From contig CAAEEZ010000017.1 in NCBI GenBank assembly GCA_900755035.1, forward strand, positions 124,001-188,000: a stretch of 64,000 bases of DNA, given 5' to 3'. The notes beneath the pieces are model-generated. The model worked only from the letters and a program-made list of their open reading frames with translations, ran no database searches and was not told the origin of the DNA. Position numbers and translations under genes: made by a program. This DNA is from Clostridia bacterium. GTDB lineage: Bacteria > Bacillota > Clostridia > Christensenellales > CAAEEZ01. Positions 55,223 through 63,005 of this stretch are shown piece after piece. Each line of letters opens with the position of its first letter. Within the stretch, counting starts at the first letter, position 1.

Positions 55223-56785
55223 CTACTTGCTATAATTGTCTGGTAAATCGGCGGTAATTAAAAGCACGCTATCCTCTTTAACCACCTTATATAATTCGTT
55301 AAACGCCTCGGTCACCGACTCGTAAACGTAAATTTTAGCATCTTTATTTACTTCTAAAACGCCTTTTTTAACGTATTCGGCTTGCCTTGTATTTATTAAA
55401 ATTACGTTGTCGCACACCTTTGCAAGTGTATTGCCAAATTTTCGGTTTGCAAGTTCTTCGTTTTCACCTTGTTCTACAAGTCCGCTGACTAATGCGTTCT
55501 TTTCTTTATCGAATAGCGACAAAACGTTAATAGAATTTTCTATCCCAATTTCATTTGCATTATAGCTGTCGTCAATTATGGTAATTTTTCCTTCTATTAG
55601 TTCTAGCCTATGCGGGACGTATTCTAATCTTTCTATGCCCTTTTTAATCTCTTTCAGGCTTAGCCCAAGTTTATTTGCTACAAGGCTTGCAAGCATAATA
55701 TTTTCCACTACCTTTTCGCCAAGTAGTTTGGTTACGCATTTTTCTTCCTGATTATTTATTACTAGCGTAAATTCCGTACGGTTAGGAAAAGTTTTAACGT
55801 TTTTGCAAGTAATAGTATCTTTTTTGCCTGTTATAAATTTTTTAGCTTTGCAATCTAGGTACATAGAATAAACGTACGGATTATCACCCGCAAAAAACAC
55901 GCTGTTTTTCTCGGTAAAATTTTCGTATATTTCGCTTTTAGTTTTTATAATATTGTCTATCGACTTAAACGTTTCTAGGTGCTGACTACAAATACCCGTA
56001 ACAACTGCTATATCAGGATTAAATATTTTTACTAGCCTTTTTATATCCCCTTTTTTTCTTGCCCCCATTTCGCATATAAAAACTTCTGTTTCGTCAGTTA
56101 AATTTTTTGACGAAATAGAAAGTCCAAGTGGCGTATTATAGTTTTTTTCAGTCGCTACTACGTTAAAGTTTTGTTCTAGCAAAGTTTTAAGTATCACCTT
56201 CACGCTCGTTTTAGCATAACTACCCGTAACTGCTATTTTAATTGCTTTACAGTTTTCGAATTTTTTTCTTGTCAAAAATTCATATCTTAAATTGTTCAAA
56301 TATTCAAATGGACAAATTATCATAAACGCAATAAAAGTAAACGCAATAGAAAACGTAGGGAAAACAGAAACAATCACGAGATTTATATCGGCAGGCAAAA
56401 GTATATTAGTTACAATATAAAACGCAATAGTAAATATGACTAAAAGTAAATAAAATCTTTTAATCCTATTTGTTAAAACTAACGGCGTTTTCTTAAAATT
56501 ATTCTTGTTTATTGATAATATTAGAATAAAAATAAGAATTTCTAATAAATTTGATATAAATATTAAGTTTTTATACGTAAAATACAATAGTAACGATAAA
56601 GTTAAAAATAATGCTGAAACAAGCGTTAAACTAATTGTAAATCTACATAACTTTCCGTTGTTTACGTCTATAATTTTACTAATTTTATAGCCACCAAGTT
56701 GCAACGACGTAACGAAATGCGAAGTAGCAAACAAAGTGAAAAATGCCGTTACTATGCTAATAAAATACGCTAGATAATTACTCAT
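55223..56785 (-). CDS. murF: MurF-like Mur ligase with N-terminal membrane domain
   Basis: A 520-residue protein. The first 170 residues are five to six hydrophobic helices in place of the usual MurF UDP-sugar-binding domain. The Mur ligase central domain then has a variant P-loop TGSYAKTSVK (about 187-196), NYNTPLGLS, ICEMGARKKGDIKRL and TGICSQHLETF; the C-terminal domain has YVPHRLE and IDDSYNANEIG. It lies beside ddl, supporting a role in adding D-Ala-D-Ala to the wall precursor. It would act at the membrane face. Confidence 0.88.
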   Translation of the reverse strand: MSNYLAYFISIVTAFFTLFATSHFVTSLQLGGYKISKIIDVNNGKLCRFTISLTLVSALFLTLSLLLYFTYKNLIFISNLLEILIFILILSINKNNFKKTPLVLTNRIKRFYLLLVIFTIAFYIVTNILLPADINLVIVSVFPTFSIAFTFIAFMIICPFEYLNNLRYEFLTRKKFENCKAIKIAVTGSYAKTSVKVILKTLLEQNFNVVATEKNYNTPLGLSISSKNLTDETEVFICEMGARKKGDIKRLVKIFNPDIAVVTGICSQHLETFKSIDNIIKTKSEIYENFTEKNSVFFAGDNPYVYSMYLDCKAKKFITGKKDTITCKNVKTFPNRTEFTLVINNQEEKCVTKLLGEKVVENIMLASLVANKLGLSLKEIKKGIERLEYVPHRLELIEGKITIIDDSYNANEIGIENSINVLSLFDKEKNALVSGLVEQGENEELANRKFGNTLAKVCDNVILINTRQAEYVKKGVLEVNKDAKIYVYESVTEAFNELYKVVKEDSVLLITADLPDNYSK

Positions 56786-57434
56786 CGATAAAATCCCTCA
56801 CTAAATTTATAAAGGCGTACGTATCCTCTAAAAAAGAAAAATGCGAACAATCTTCTAATATCACAAGCCTTGAATTAGGTAGATTCTTTCGCATTATTTT
56901 TGCCATATATAACGGGGTTTCCTTGTCCTTTTCACCCCACACGATAAGCGTTTTCGTTTTTATATTTTTCAGCATCTTCGTTTGGTCGTAATTCACCACG
57001 TTTACAAACGTTTTTTTCATTACGGCTGATAACTGTTTGTAATCTTTCGAGCCACAATTTTTCGTGCTAAGTCCTAGTCGTTTTTTTATTTTATATAAGT
57101 AAACTTTCAAATAATATTTTAGCGTACGCTTTGGTAATATTCCCGCTCCGTCTACTATTACTAATTTCTTTACGTAACTTGTAGAGTTAGCAAGTTCAAA
57201 CGCTACCCTTGCGCCGAACGAATGTGCAATTACCGTTACGTCTTTAAGGTCGTTATCTTTTATAACCTTAATAGTTTCGTTCACGTAGTCGGTAACAGTC
57301 ATAGGTTTTGTAGGCTCTTCGCTTCTGCCAAAACCTGAAAAATCGAATAACGTTACCCTGCAAAATTTCGAAAAAAAATCGGCAATAGGATTAAAGTATT
57401 CGCTACTTTGCCCCCAGCCGTGCAAAAATAACAA
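56778..57434 (-). CDS. alpha/beta hydrolase, start codon uncertain
   Basis: A serine hydrolase of at least 218 residues. Oxyanion motif LFLHGWGQSSEYF, nucleophile elbow VIAHSFGAR, catalytic Asp near IVWGEKDKETP and His in EDCSHFSF. The TTG at 57434 used here cuts into the first strand. In frame upstream is IIFVRSYGKGQN, matching the family start, but no ATG/GTG/TTG occurs before the rimI stop. A GGAGGGG site points to ATC (57470) or ATT (57467) as the true start; AAAGGA before the TTG is the alternative. Substrate unknown; overlaps murF by 8 bases. Confidence 0.85.
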   Translation of the reverse strand: MLFLHGWGQSSEYFNPIADFFSKFCRVTLFDFSGFGRSEEPTKPMTVTDYVNETIKVIKDNDLKDVTVIAHSFGARVAFELANSTSYVKKLVIVDGAGILPKRTLKYYLKVYLYKIKKRLGLSTKNCGSKDYKQLSAVMKKTFVNVVNYDQTKMLKNIKTKTLIVWGEKDKETPLYMAKIMRKNLPNSRLVILEDCSHFSFLEDTYAFINLVRDFIDE

Positions 57435-57470
57435 ATTTTGTCCTTTGCCGTAACTTCTTACAAAAATGAT

Positions 57471-57905
57471 TTACCCCTCCGTTTTATACCAATAAATTAC
57501 TCCGTCTTCCGTATTGTTATAAAATTTCGGTCGTATTCCCACCTTTTCGAATCCCGCTTTTTCGTAAAGTTTTTGTGCAATAACATTTGACGCTCTTACT
57601 TCTAAGGTTATTGCACTTGCCTCTTCTTTTGCCTTTTCAATAAGGCTGTTTATTAACTTTGTGCCATATCCTTTGTTTTGATGCTTTGGATGAACGGCAA
57701 CGTTATTTATATACGCTTCACCGGCAATATTATAATAACTATAATAGCCGACCACTTCGCTATCCACTATTAAAACTTCAAACGTACAATATGGTTTTTC
57801 TAGGCTAGACAGTATACTTTCCTTGCTCCACGCATCACTTCCAAAACATAGCCTTTCAATTTCAGCTACTTCACTAATATAATTTTCAGTTAGTTTTGTC
57901 AGCAT
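57471..57905 (-). CDS. rimI: ribosomal protein S18-alanine N-acetyltransferase-like
   Basis: A 144-residue GNAT acetyltransferase. The acetyl-CoA loop is VAVHPKHQNKGYGTKLINSL, and LEVRASNVIAQKLYEKAGFEKVGIRPKFY is the RimI signature region. It overlaps tsaB by 20 bases, the usual tsaE-tsaB-rimI arrangement. Confidence 0.93.
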   Translation of the reverse strand: MLTKLTENYISEVAEIERLCFGSDAWSKESILSSLEKPYCTFEVLIVDSEVVGYYSYYNIAGEAYINNVAVHPKHQNKGYGTKLINSLIEKAKEEASAITLEVRASNVIAQKLYEKAGFEKVGIRPKFYNNTEDGVIYWYKTEG

Positions 57906-58485
57906 TTTCCTTTTCTCTCTCTGCTTGCGACTTACGTAAATACATAGGCCTTAGCACTTCGACGGTATCTGCTACTATAAATTTTGCCTTTGCCTGCCTT
58001 ACGTATTCGTTTACGTAATCGTAGCCCTTATCTTGATATATTTTGTCAAGGTCTAGCGCATCTACTTCTGCCTTTGTGTAGTAGCCGAAGTCGTACAGCA
58101 TACCAAACGGCTTATCAATTTTTGCGCCGTAATAGTTACCGTGCCCTGCTTCTATTAGCAATATCGACGGTCTAACCACATTATATGTCATTAGTTCAAA
58201 AGAGTTCACACTAATTAAAGGTTTGTTTAGCGAAGCAGCAAAAGCGTTAGCAGTTGCTACGCCTACTCTAATTCCCGTAAACGACCCCGGACCAACTATC
58301 GAACTGAAAAAACCTACGTTTTCAATGGATACTTCCATCTTTTTCAGCACTTCTTCTATGGTTGGCACAAGTAACGGCATATGCCTTTTGTTTACTTCGT
58401 CAACTACCTTGTAATACCTGCTATCGTTCACAAAACCAATAACTACAAGCCTTTCTCTCGTACTATCTATCAATAAGCCTATCAT
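57886..58485 (-). CDS. tsaB: TsaB, t6A37 synthesis scaffold
   Basis: A 199-residue ASKHA-fold protein, partner of TsaD and TsaE in making threonylcarbamoyl-A37 of tRNA. SSIVGPGSFTGIRVGVATANAFA (about 61-83) is diagnostic. tsaD is not in the window. Overlaps rimI and tsaE. Confidence 0.94.
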   Translation of the reverse strand: MIGLLIDSTRERLVVIGFVNDSRYYKVVDEVNKRHMPLLVPTIEEVLKKMEVSIENVGFFSSIVGPGSFTGIRVGVATANAFAASLNKPLISVNSFELMTYNVVRPSILLIEAGHGNYYGAKIDKPFGMLYDFGYYTKAEVDALDLDKIYQDKGYDYVNEYVRQAKAKFIVADTVEVLRPMYLRKSQAEREKENADKTN

Positions 58486-58888
58486 CTATCTCTATCCTTC
58501 TAGTCGTATCGTCTATTCTGGAAAAATTTAGCGTAAAAACGTCGCTAGTTTCAAACGAGGAAAACTTGTTCCACTCTATTACGGCAACGCCGTTTTCGTC
58601 GTTAAGATACTCTTCAAAACCAAGTTCGTACACTTCGTCCTCGCTAGACAACCTATACATATCAAAGTGATACAATTTTAGTTTGCCGTAATATTCTTTC
58701 ATTATAGTAAACGTTGGGCTAGTAATTACGTCGTCTACGTCAAGCGCCATAGCAAGCCCTTTCGTAAACGTGGTTTTGCCTGCGCCAAGGTCGCCGTTAA
58801 GTAGTAGTATTTCGCCACCACTAAGTTTACTTGCAACTAACTTTGCAACTTCATAAGTCTCTTGTACGTTTTTTGTAATCTTTTCCAT
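58463..58888 (-). CDS. tsaE: TsaE, t6A37 synthesis ATPase
   Basis: A 141-residue P-loop ATPase with LLNGDLGAGKTTFTKGLA (about 30-47), SPTFTIMKEY and HFDMYRL. The first gene of tsaE-tsaB-rimI. TATAAT lies six bases before the ATG and no Shine-Dalgarno exists, so the mRNA seems leaderless. Confidence 0.95.
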   Translation of the reverse strand: MEKITKNVQETYEVAKLVASKLSGGEILLLNGDLGAGKTTFTKGLAMALDVDDVITSPTFTIMKEYYGKLKLYHFDMYRLSSEDEVYELGFEEYLNDENGVAVIEWNKFSSFETSDVFTLNFSRIDDTTRRIEIDDRLIDR

Positions 58889-58894
58889 AAAGAT

Positions 58895-58923
58895 ATTATA
58901 ATCTATTTACAAACATTTATCAA
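58895..58923 (-). promoter_or_regulatory. promoter of tsaE, apparently leaderless
   Basis: On the minus strand TTGATA, a 17-bp spacer and TATAAT, then ATCTTT and the tsaE ATG. Confidence 0.7.
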
Positions 58924-58949
58924 TATTTTGACTTATCTTGATTAAAAAA

Positions 58950-58970
58950 AAGCGAGCGTTTGCTCGCTTT
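58950..58970 (-). terminator. terminator of ribU
   Basis: AAGCGAGC/GCTCGCTT with a four-base loop, followed on the minus strand by a run of eight T. The ribU stop codon overlaps its first bases. Confidence 0.85.
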
Positions 58971-59589
58971 AATTATTTTCTTGATTATTTTTTTCTTCAC
59001 TACTAACCGTACTTACGTTTTTATCTTTACCGTGAACCGTGTACTGTCTTTTTAGTATCGGTGATAAAGGCTTGTAAAGAAGCATAACGATAATGGATAC
59101 GCATAGATATTTAATTACGTTAAACGGCAATACGCCAACTAGCAATAGATTATTCGTTTGTGCCTCAGGCAATCCAAATAACGGGAACATAATAAATTTG
59201 TTAGATATAATACCCATTATATTGCTTAGTATAAACGACAATATCACGGCAAAAGTTGCCGATTTTAGCGTTCTACGATTTTTGTAGATGATGCTAGCAG
59301 GTACTGAATAGGTAATACCAAGTAGCCATGCGCTAAATTCCCCTACGTAGCCGGTTGCGGACCCGTCTATTAAGCAGTCGAACATCAGCCTAATGCTATC
59401 GATAAAGAACGCTGCGCTAGGTCCTAAGGCAAAACCGCCTATAAGCGTAATAGCGTTGCTAAAATCCATTTTCATAAATGGAACGACGGGTAAAATAGGA
59501 AATTGCAATAGCATAACTAGGTAGGATAACGTACCTAACATTGCAACTTTAACAAGATAGTTGATACTTTTTGATTTTGTTGCGTTCAT
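58969..59589 (-). CDS. ribU: riboflavin ECF transporter substrate-binding component RibU-like
   Basis: A 206-residue integral membrane S component of an energy-coupling-factor transporter. About five to six helices (MLGTLSYLVMLLQFPIL, ITLIGGFALGPSAAFFIDSIRLMFDCL, FSAWLLGITYSVPASIIY, FAVILSFILSNIMGI, ICVSIIVMLLY type). The FMN riboswitch directly upstream makes riboflavin the likely substrate. The EcfA/EcfT module is not in the window. The hydrophilic tail after residue 180 is family-variable. Confidence 0.92.
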   Translation of the reverse strand: MNATKSKSINYLVKVAMLGTLSYLVMLLQFPILPVVPFMKMDFSNAITLIGGFALGPSAAFFIDSIRLMFDCLIDGSATGYVGEFSAWLLGITYSVPASIIYKNRRTLKSATFAVILSFILSNIMGIISNKFIMFPLFGLPEAQTNNLLLVGVLPFNVIKYLCVSIIVMLLYKPLSPILKRQYTVHGKDKNVSTVSSEEKNNQENN

Positions 59590-59626
59590 TTTCGCCTCGA
59601 AAAATTTATTTCTTCAAGCAAGAAAA

Positions 59627-59776
59627 AAGCAACCCTTTCGGGTTGCATGGTAAATATCAAATAAATATTTAGCCTTCTTTCATCCGGACTGTACCGTTGG
59701 TTTGGGAATCGCACCCAATCTGCATTACGCTCGTGGACTATACCACCAGTAAGGAATCACACCTTCCCCGAAGATA
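59627..59776 (-). promoter_or_regulatory. FMN riboswitch (RFN element) with terminator
   Basis: On the minus strand the aptamer begins ATCTTCGGGGAAGGTG and contains GGTATAGTCCACGAGCG and GTACAGTCCGGATG, all RFN hallmarks (about 59672-59776). The expression platform ends in the hairpin GCAACC-CGAAA-GGGTTGC (59629-59646) followed by T residues. FMN binding would stop transcription of ribU. Confidence 0.96.
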
Positions 59777-59781
59777 CTATT

Positions 59782-59810
59782 ATTATACTACTGCATTTGC
59801 TAGTTGACAA
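59782..59810 (-). promoter_or_regulatory. promoter of the FMN riboswitch transcript
   Basis: On the minus strand TTGTCA and TATAAT are spaced by 17 bp; the start would fall at the first aptamer stem. Confidence 0.75.
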
Positions 59811-59813
59811 CAA

Positions 59814-61091
59814 TTATTTTATTATTTTAATCACTTTCTCTAATTTTTCGCATTTTTTACTAGAAAACCTAATGCAATCAAGGATATCACTGCTAATATC
59901 GTTTGGTTTATTTTGATAAACCACGCCCAAAGTATCGCCCTTGTTTACTTTATCTCCTACTTTTACGTTTATTTCTGCCCCAACGAAGTAATCGATTTTG
60001 TCATCAGCCTTTTCTCTTCCACCACCGATTTTGCAAATACTTAGTCCCAGCCTTTCAAGGTCGAAGGATTTTACGTACCCGTCGTAATTACATATAATAG
60101 GATAGGTATACTTTGACGCTTTTAGTTTTTCTTTATCTTCAATATAACTTACGTCGCCATTTTGCCATTTTATCATACTTGCAAATTTATCTTTTGCCTT
60201 GCCACTTTTAATCGCCAAGTCTATATCTTCGTCGGTTACTTCTATTTCGCTTAGCCTGCACGCCTCTTTTACAAGTGCCTTACTCACTTCGTACAGTTCG
60301 TTTTGCTCACCTTCCAAAACTTTCAGCGCACCGTATATTTCTAGGCTGTTACCCACGTAGTTATCAAGTGGTTCGTTCATATCGGTTATTACTGCCGATA
60401 TTTTTTTATTAAACGCTTTTCCTATCGCTACCATTTTTTCAGCAAGCAAAACGGCGCTATCAACCGTTTTCATAAAAGCGCCTTCGCCCGTTTTTACGTC
60501 CAATGCTATTACGTCGCTACCACCTGCTAGTTTCTTACTCATTATACTACTTGCAATAAGTGGTATACTATCCACCGTTGCAGTAACGTCTCGAAGCGAA
60601 TAAAGTATTTTGTCCGCTGGGCATATATTTTTCGTTTGCCCAATTACCGCAAGGCCTATGTCGTTTACTTCTCTAAAAAATTCTTCTTCGCCTATTTCCA
60701 CGTTAGTGCCAATAGACTCTAATTTATCCAGCGTGCCACCCGTATGACCTAGTCCACGACCACTCATTTTAGCGCACTTTAATCCTAACGACGCCAAAAT
60801 AGGCAATACAACAAAGGTAGTGCTGTCGCCAACGCCACCCGTCGAGTGCTTATCTACCTTAGTACCTTTTATTTCGTCTAGGCAAACTATATCGCCACTA
60901 TGCGCCATAGCGTCGGTTAAATAAAAGGTTTCCTCGTCCGTCATACCTTTTAGCACTATTGCCATAAGTAGCGCCGTGGTTTGATAGTCTGGAATACTTC
61001 TATCGGTTACACCTTTAACAAAAAAGTCAATTTCTTCTTTTGACAAACTAAGTCCGTTTTTCTTTTTGTTTATTATATCGTAAATTCTCAT
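59814..61091 (-). CDS. pdp: pyrimidine-nucleoside phosphorylase
   Basis: A 425-residue nucleoside phosphorylase family II enzyme, splitting thymidine/uridine with phosphate. KHSTGGVGDSTTFVVLPILASLG, MSGRGLGHTGGTLDKLES, SLRDVTATVDSIPLIASSIMSKKLAGG and ALDVKTGEGAFMKT are conserved. The C-terminal PYNP domain is present. It overlaps the small gene upstream by four bases. Confidence 0.95.
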   Translation of the reverse strand: MRIYDIINKKKNGLSLSKEEIDFFVKGVTDRSIPDYQTTALLMAIVLKGMTDEETFYLTDAMAHSGDIVCLDEIKGTKVDKHSTGGVGDSTTFVVLPILASLGLKCAKMSGRGLGHTGGTLDKLESIGTNVEIGEEEFFREVNDIGLAVIGQTKNICPADKILYSLRDVTATVDSIPLIASSIMSKKLAGGSDVIALDVKTGEGAFMKTVDSAVLLAEKMVAIGKAFNKKISAVITDMNEPLDNYVGNSLEIYGALKVLEGEQNELYEVSKALVKEACRLSEIEVTDEDIDLAIKSGKAKDKFASMIKWQNGDVSYIEDKEKLKASKYTYPIICNYDGYVKSFDLERLGLSICKIGGGREKADDKIDYFVGAEINVKVGDKVNKGDTLGVVYQNKPNDISSDILDCIRFSSKKCEKLEKVIKIIK

Positions 61092-61390
61092 AATTCAACC
61101 TTGCTTTTTATCGTTTCAAAACTCACATTTTTTTCGCCGTTTTTAAGGTTTTCTATATCACAAAATACTTCCATATTTCTAGTCAAAAAAATTTTTTTGC
61201 CCGTCGTTACTTCCAAAGTAAATTTAATATTATTCATCACTTTATCAAGTTCCGTTTTTGAGTATATAGGTTTCGTAATTACGGCAACGATAATTTCGTT
61301 TTCACTTTCTACGCTAACTACTTTTGCTACTTTGTCCACCGACAAAACTATTTCGTCTACGTTACTAAAAATAAAATTGCAATACGTCAT
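61088..61390 (-). CDS. hypothetical small protein
   Basis: A 100-residue protein, no membrane segment or signal peptide. MTYCNFIFSNVDEIVLSVDKVAKVVSV, then VAVITKPIYSKTELDKVMNNIKFTLEVTTGKKIFLTRNMEVFCDIE: an alternating beta-alpha pattern resembling small two-layer sandwich domains. No family recognised. Ribosome site GGGAGATGG. Placed between rsfS (38 bases) and pdp (4-base overlap), so it is surely transcribed with them; its role is unknown. Confidence 0.65.
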   Translation of the reverse strand: MTYCNFIFSNVDEIVLSVDKVAKVVSVESENEIIVAVITKPIYSKTELDKVMNNIKFTLEVTTGKKIFLTRNMEVFCDIENLKNGEKNVSFETIKSKVEL

Positions 61391-61428
61391 ACCATCTCCC
61401 GATATTAGTATTGCAATTTATAAATAAA

Positions 61429-61776
61429 TTAATCTTCGTATTTTACGGTATTTTCGCCGTTTGACCATATCTTTTCAAGGTCGTAGGCAAATCTTATATC
61501 CTCTAAGAATATATGGACTATTACAGAGCCGTAATCAAGTACTGCCCATTTGCCTTCCTTTACCCCGTCACGATGCAACGGCTCTAACCCTTCTTTCGTT
61601 AATTCTTCTTCAACGTAACCTGCTAGTGCCTTTACAGCCGTTTGCGATTTTGCCGAACATATTACGTAGTTATCGGTAAGAATCGTCATTTCTTCTACGT
61701 TGATAATTATAATATCGTACGCTTTTTTATCGGATAATACTTTGCATATCTTGTCAGTTAATTCTCTAGTGTTCAT
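61429..61776 (-). CDS. rsfS: ribosomal silencing factor RsfS
   Basis: A 115-residue protein binding L14 on the 50S subunit to block subunit joining in starvation. ILTDNYVICSAKSQTAVKALAGYVEEEL, EGKWAVLDYGSVIVHIFLEDIRFAYDLEKIW are family-typical. It overlaps nadD by four bases, the common nadD-yqeK-rsfS order. Confidence 0.96.
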   Translation of the reverse strand: MNTRELTDKICKVLSDKKAYDIIIINVEEMTILTDNYVICSAKSQTAVKALAGYVEEELTKEGLEPLHRDGVKEGKWAVLDYGSVIVHIFLEDIRFAYDLEKIWSNGENTVKYED

Positions 61777-62900
61777 TTATTCTCCTTATAATATAGTACT
61801 GCTTCCTTTGTAAGTGGATAGATAAGTCTATCTTTTTCTACAAGGTAGTCGTAACTCCAATTTAGACATTTTACAAAAGCCTCGTCAAATCCTTCGCATT
61901 TAAGCACTTCTCTTATGTCATTTACTCCATCGTATTCCCTACCTAAGCAAATTTTGTCCGCTAAGAAAACAAGTTTGCCAAGCGTGGACATATTTGGTTT
62001 TGCCGTGGTATGAAACCTAATAGCATCTAGTACTTCGTCGTCGTTTACGTTGTATTCGTTATAAGCAACCCTTTCACCATAGAATTGGTGGAATATTGCA
62101 GTGTTTACCGTTTGGAAAGGCACTCCGTACAGTAAATCCGTCCTTTCTTTTGCTACGTCGTGTAGCATACAAGCAACGAATACCCTAGTCGTACTAATTT
62201 TTAGGTTGCACGTTTGATTGATTCTTATACCACATAGCGTAGTATTTACGATATGATTAAATAATCTTTCGCTGACGCTGTTTTTTATTTTCTTTACGAA
62301 GTTTTCGTATTTTTGATACAATTTATTTTCTAAAATATAGTTTGCAACCTTAGCGCCAACGTACGGCTCGATATCTTCGTGCAAATAACTAAGTACACGT
62401 ATATAAGTTGACGAACAGTCGCCCCCTACGTAATCTAATACGGAAATTTTAGCGTCGTATTTTTGTCTATATTCTTGAATTTTTGCGTCGTAATCGCAAG
62501 ATATATGCCCTCTTTTTACTACGCAAATCTCGTTTTCCTGTAATAATCCTTCAAAATTATACCAAGATTCTATATTCAAAAAAGAATCGCCACCAATTAC
62601 GTAAACGAAATCTGAATAAGACTTTTTAAGTTCTCTAAGCATATCGTAAGCGTAATTGACTTCGGCTCCCGACCTAAACTCGTAGTCGTCAATCTCTACG
62701 TAGTCCAAATCCTCAAAGGTAAGTCTTAGCATATTTATCCTGTCTTCATAGTTGACTTCACTCTTTTTTTTGTGTGGCGGTAAATACGTAGGCAACAAAA
62801 TCACTTTGTCTACGCCAAGTTCTTCTTTGCAAGCCGTAACTATCTTACGATGCTCTAAATGTATAGGGTCGAAACTACCCCCGTATATTGCTACTCTCAT
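61773..62900 (-). CDS. nadD: nicotinate-nucleotide adenylyltransferase fused to YqeK HD phosphohydrolase
   Basis: A 375-residue fusion. Residues 1-190 are NadD, making deamido-NAD: YGGSFDPIHLEHRKIV, LLPTYLPPHKK and SSTYIRVLSYL. Residues 205-375 are a YqeK-type HD domain: HIVNTTLCGIRI (first His), CMLHDVAKE (HD pair), DAIRFHTTAKPNMSTLGKLVFLADKI. YqeK hydrolyses Ap4A. In most Firmicutes the two are adjacent separate genes. TATAAT ends seven bases before the ATG and there is no Shine-Dalgarno. Confidence 0.93.
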   Translation of the reverse strand: MRVAIYGGSFDPIHLEHRKIVTACKEELGVDKVILLPTYLPPHKKKSEVNYEDRINMLRLTFEDLDYVEIDDYEFRSGAEVNYAYDMLRELKKSYSDFVYVIGGDSFLNIESWYNFEGLLQENEICVVKRGHISCDYDAKIQEYRQKYDAKISVLDYVGGDCSSTYIRVLSYLHEDIEPYVGAKVANYILENKLYQKYENFVKKIKNSVSERLFNHIVNTTLCGIRINQTCNLKISTTRVFVACMLHDVAKERTDLLYGVPFQTVNTAIFHQFYGERVAYNEYNVNDDEVLDAIRFHTTAKPNMSTLGKLVFLADKICLGREYDGVNDIREVLKCEGFDEAFVKCLNWSYDYLVEKDRLIYPLTKEAVLYYKENK

Positions 62901-62907
62901 AGATAAT

Positions 62908-62936
62908 ATTATACATTAAATATCTTTGTTTATCAA
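62908..62936 (-). promoter_or_regulatory. promoter of nadD-yqeK, apparently leaderless
   Basis: On the minus strand TTGATA, a 17-bp spacer and TATAAT, then ATTATCT and the nadD ATG. Confidence 0.7.
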
Positions 62937-63005
62937 TGATAAAGTATAAAAAACTCGAATACTTGCAATAATATGATTAACAAAATGAAATAAAGAGAGG
63001 TTTTT

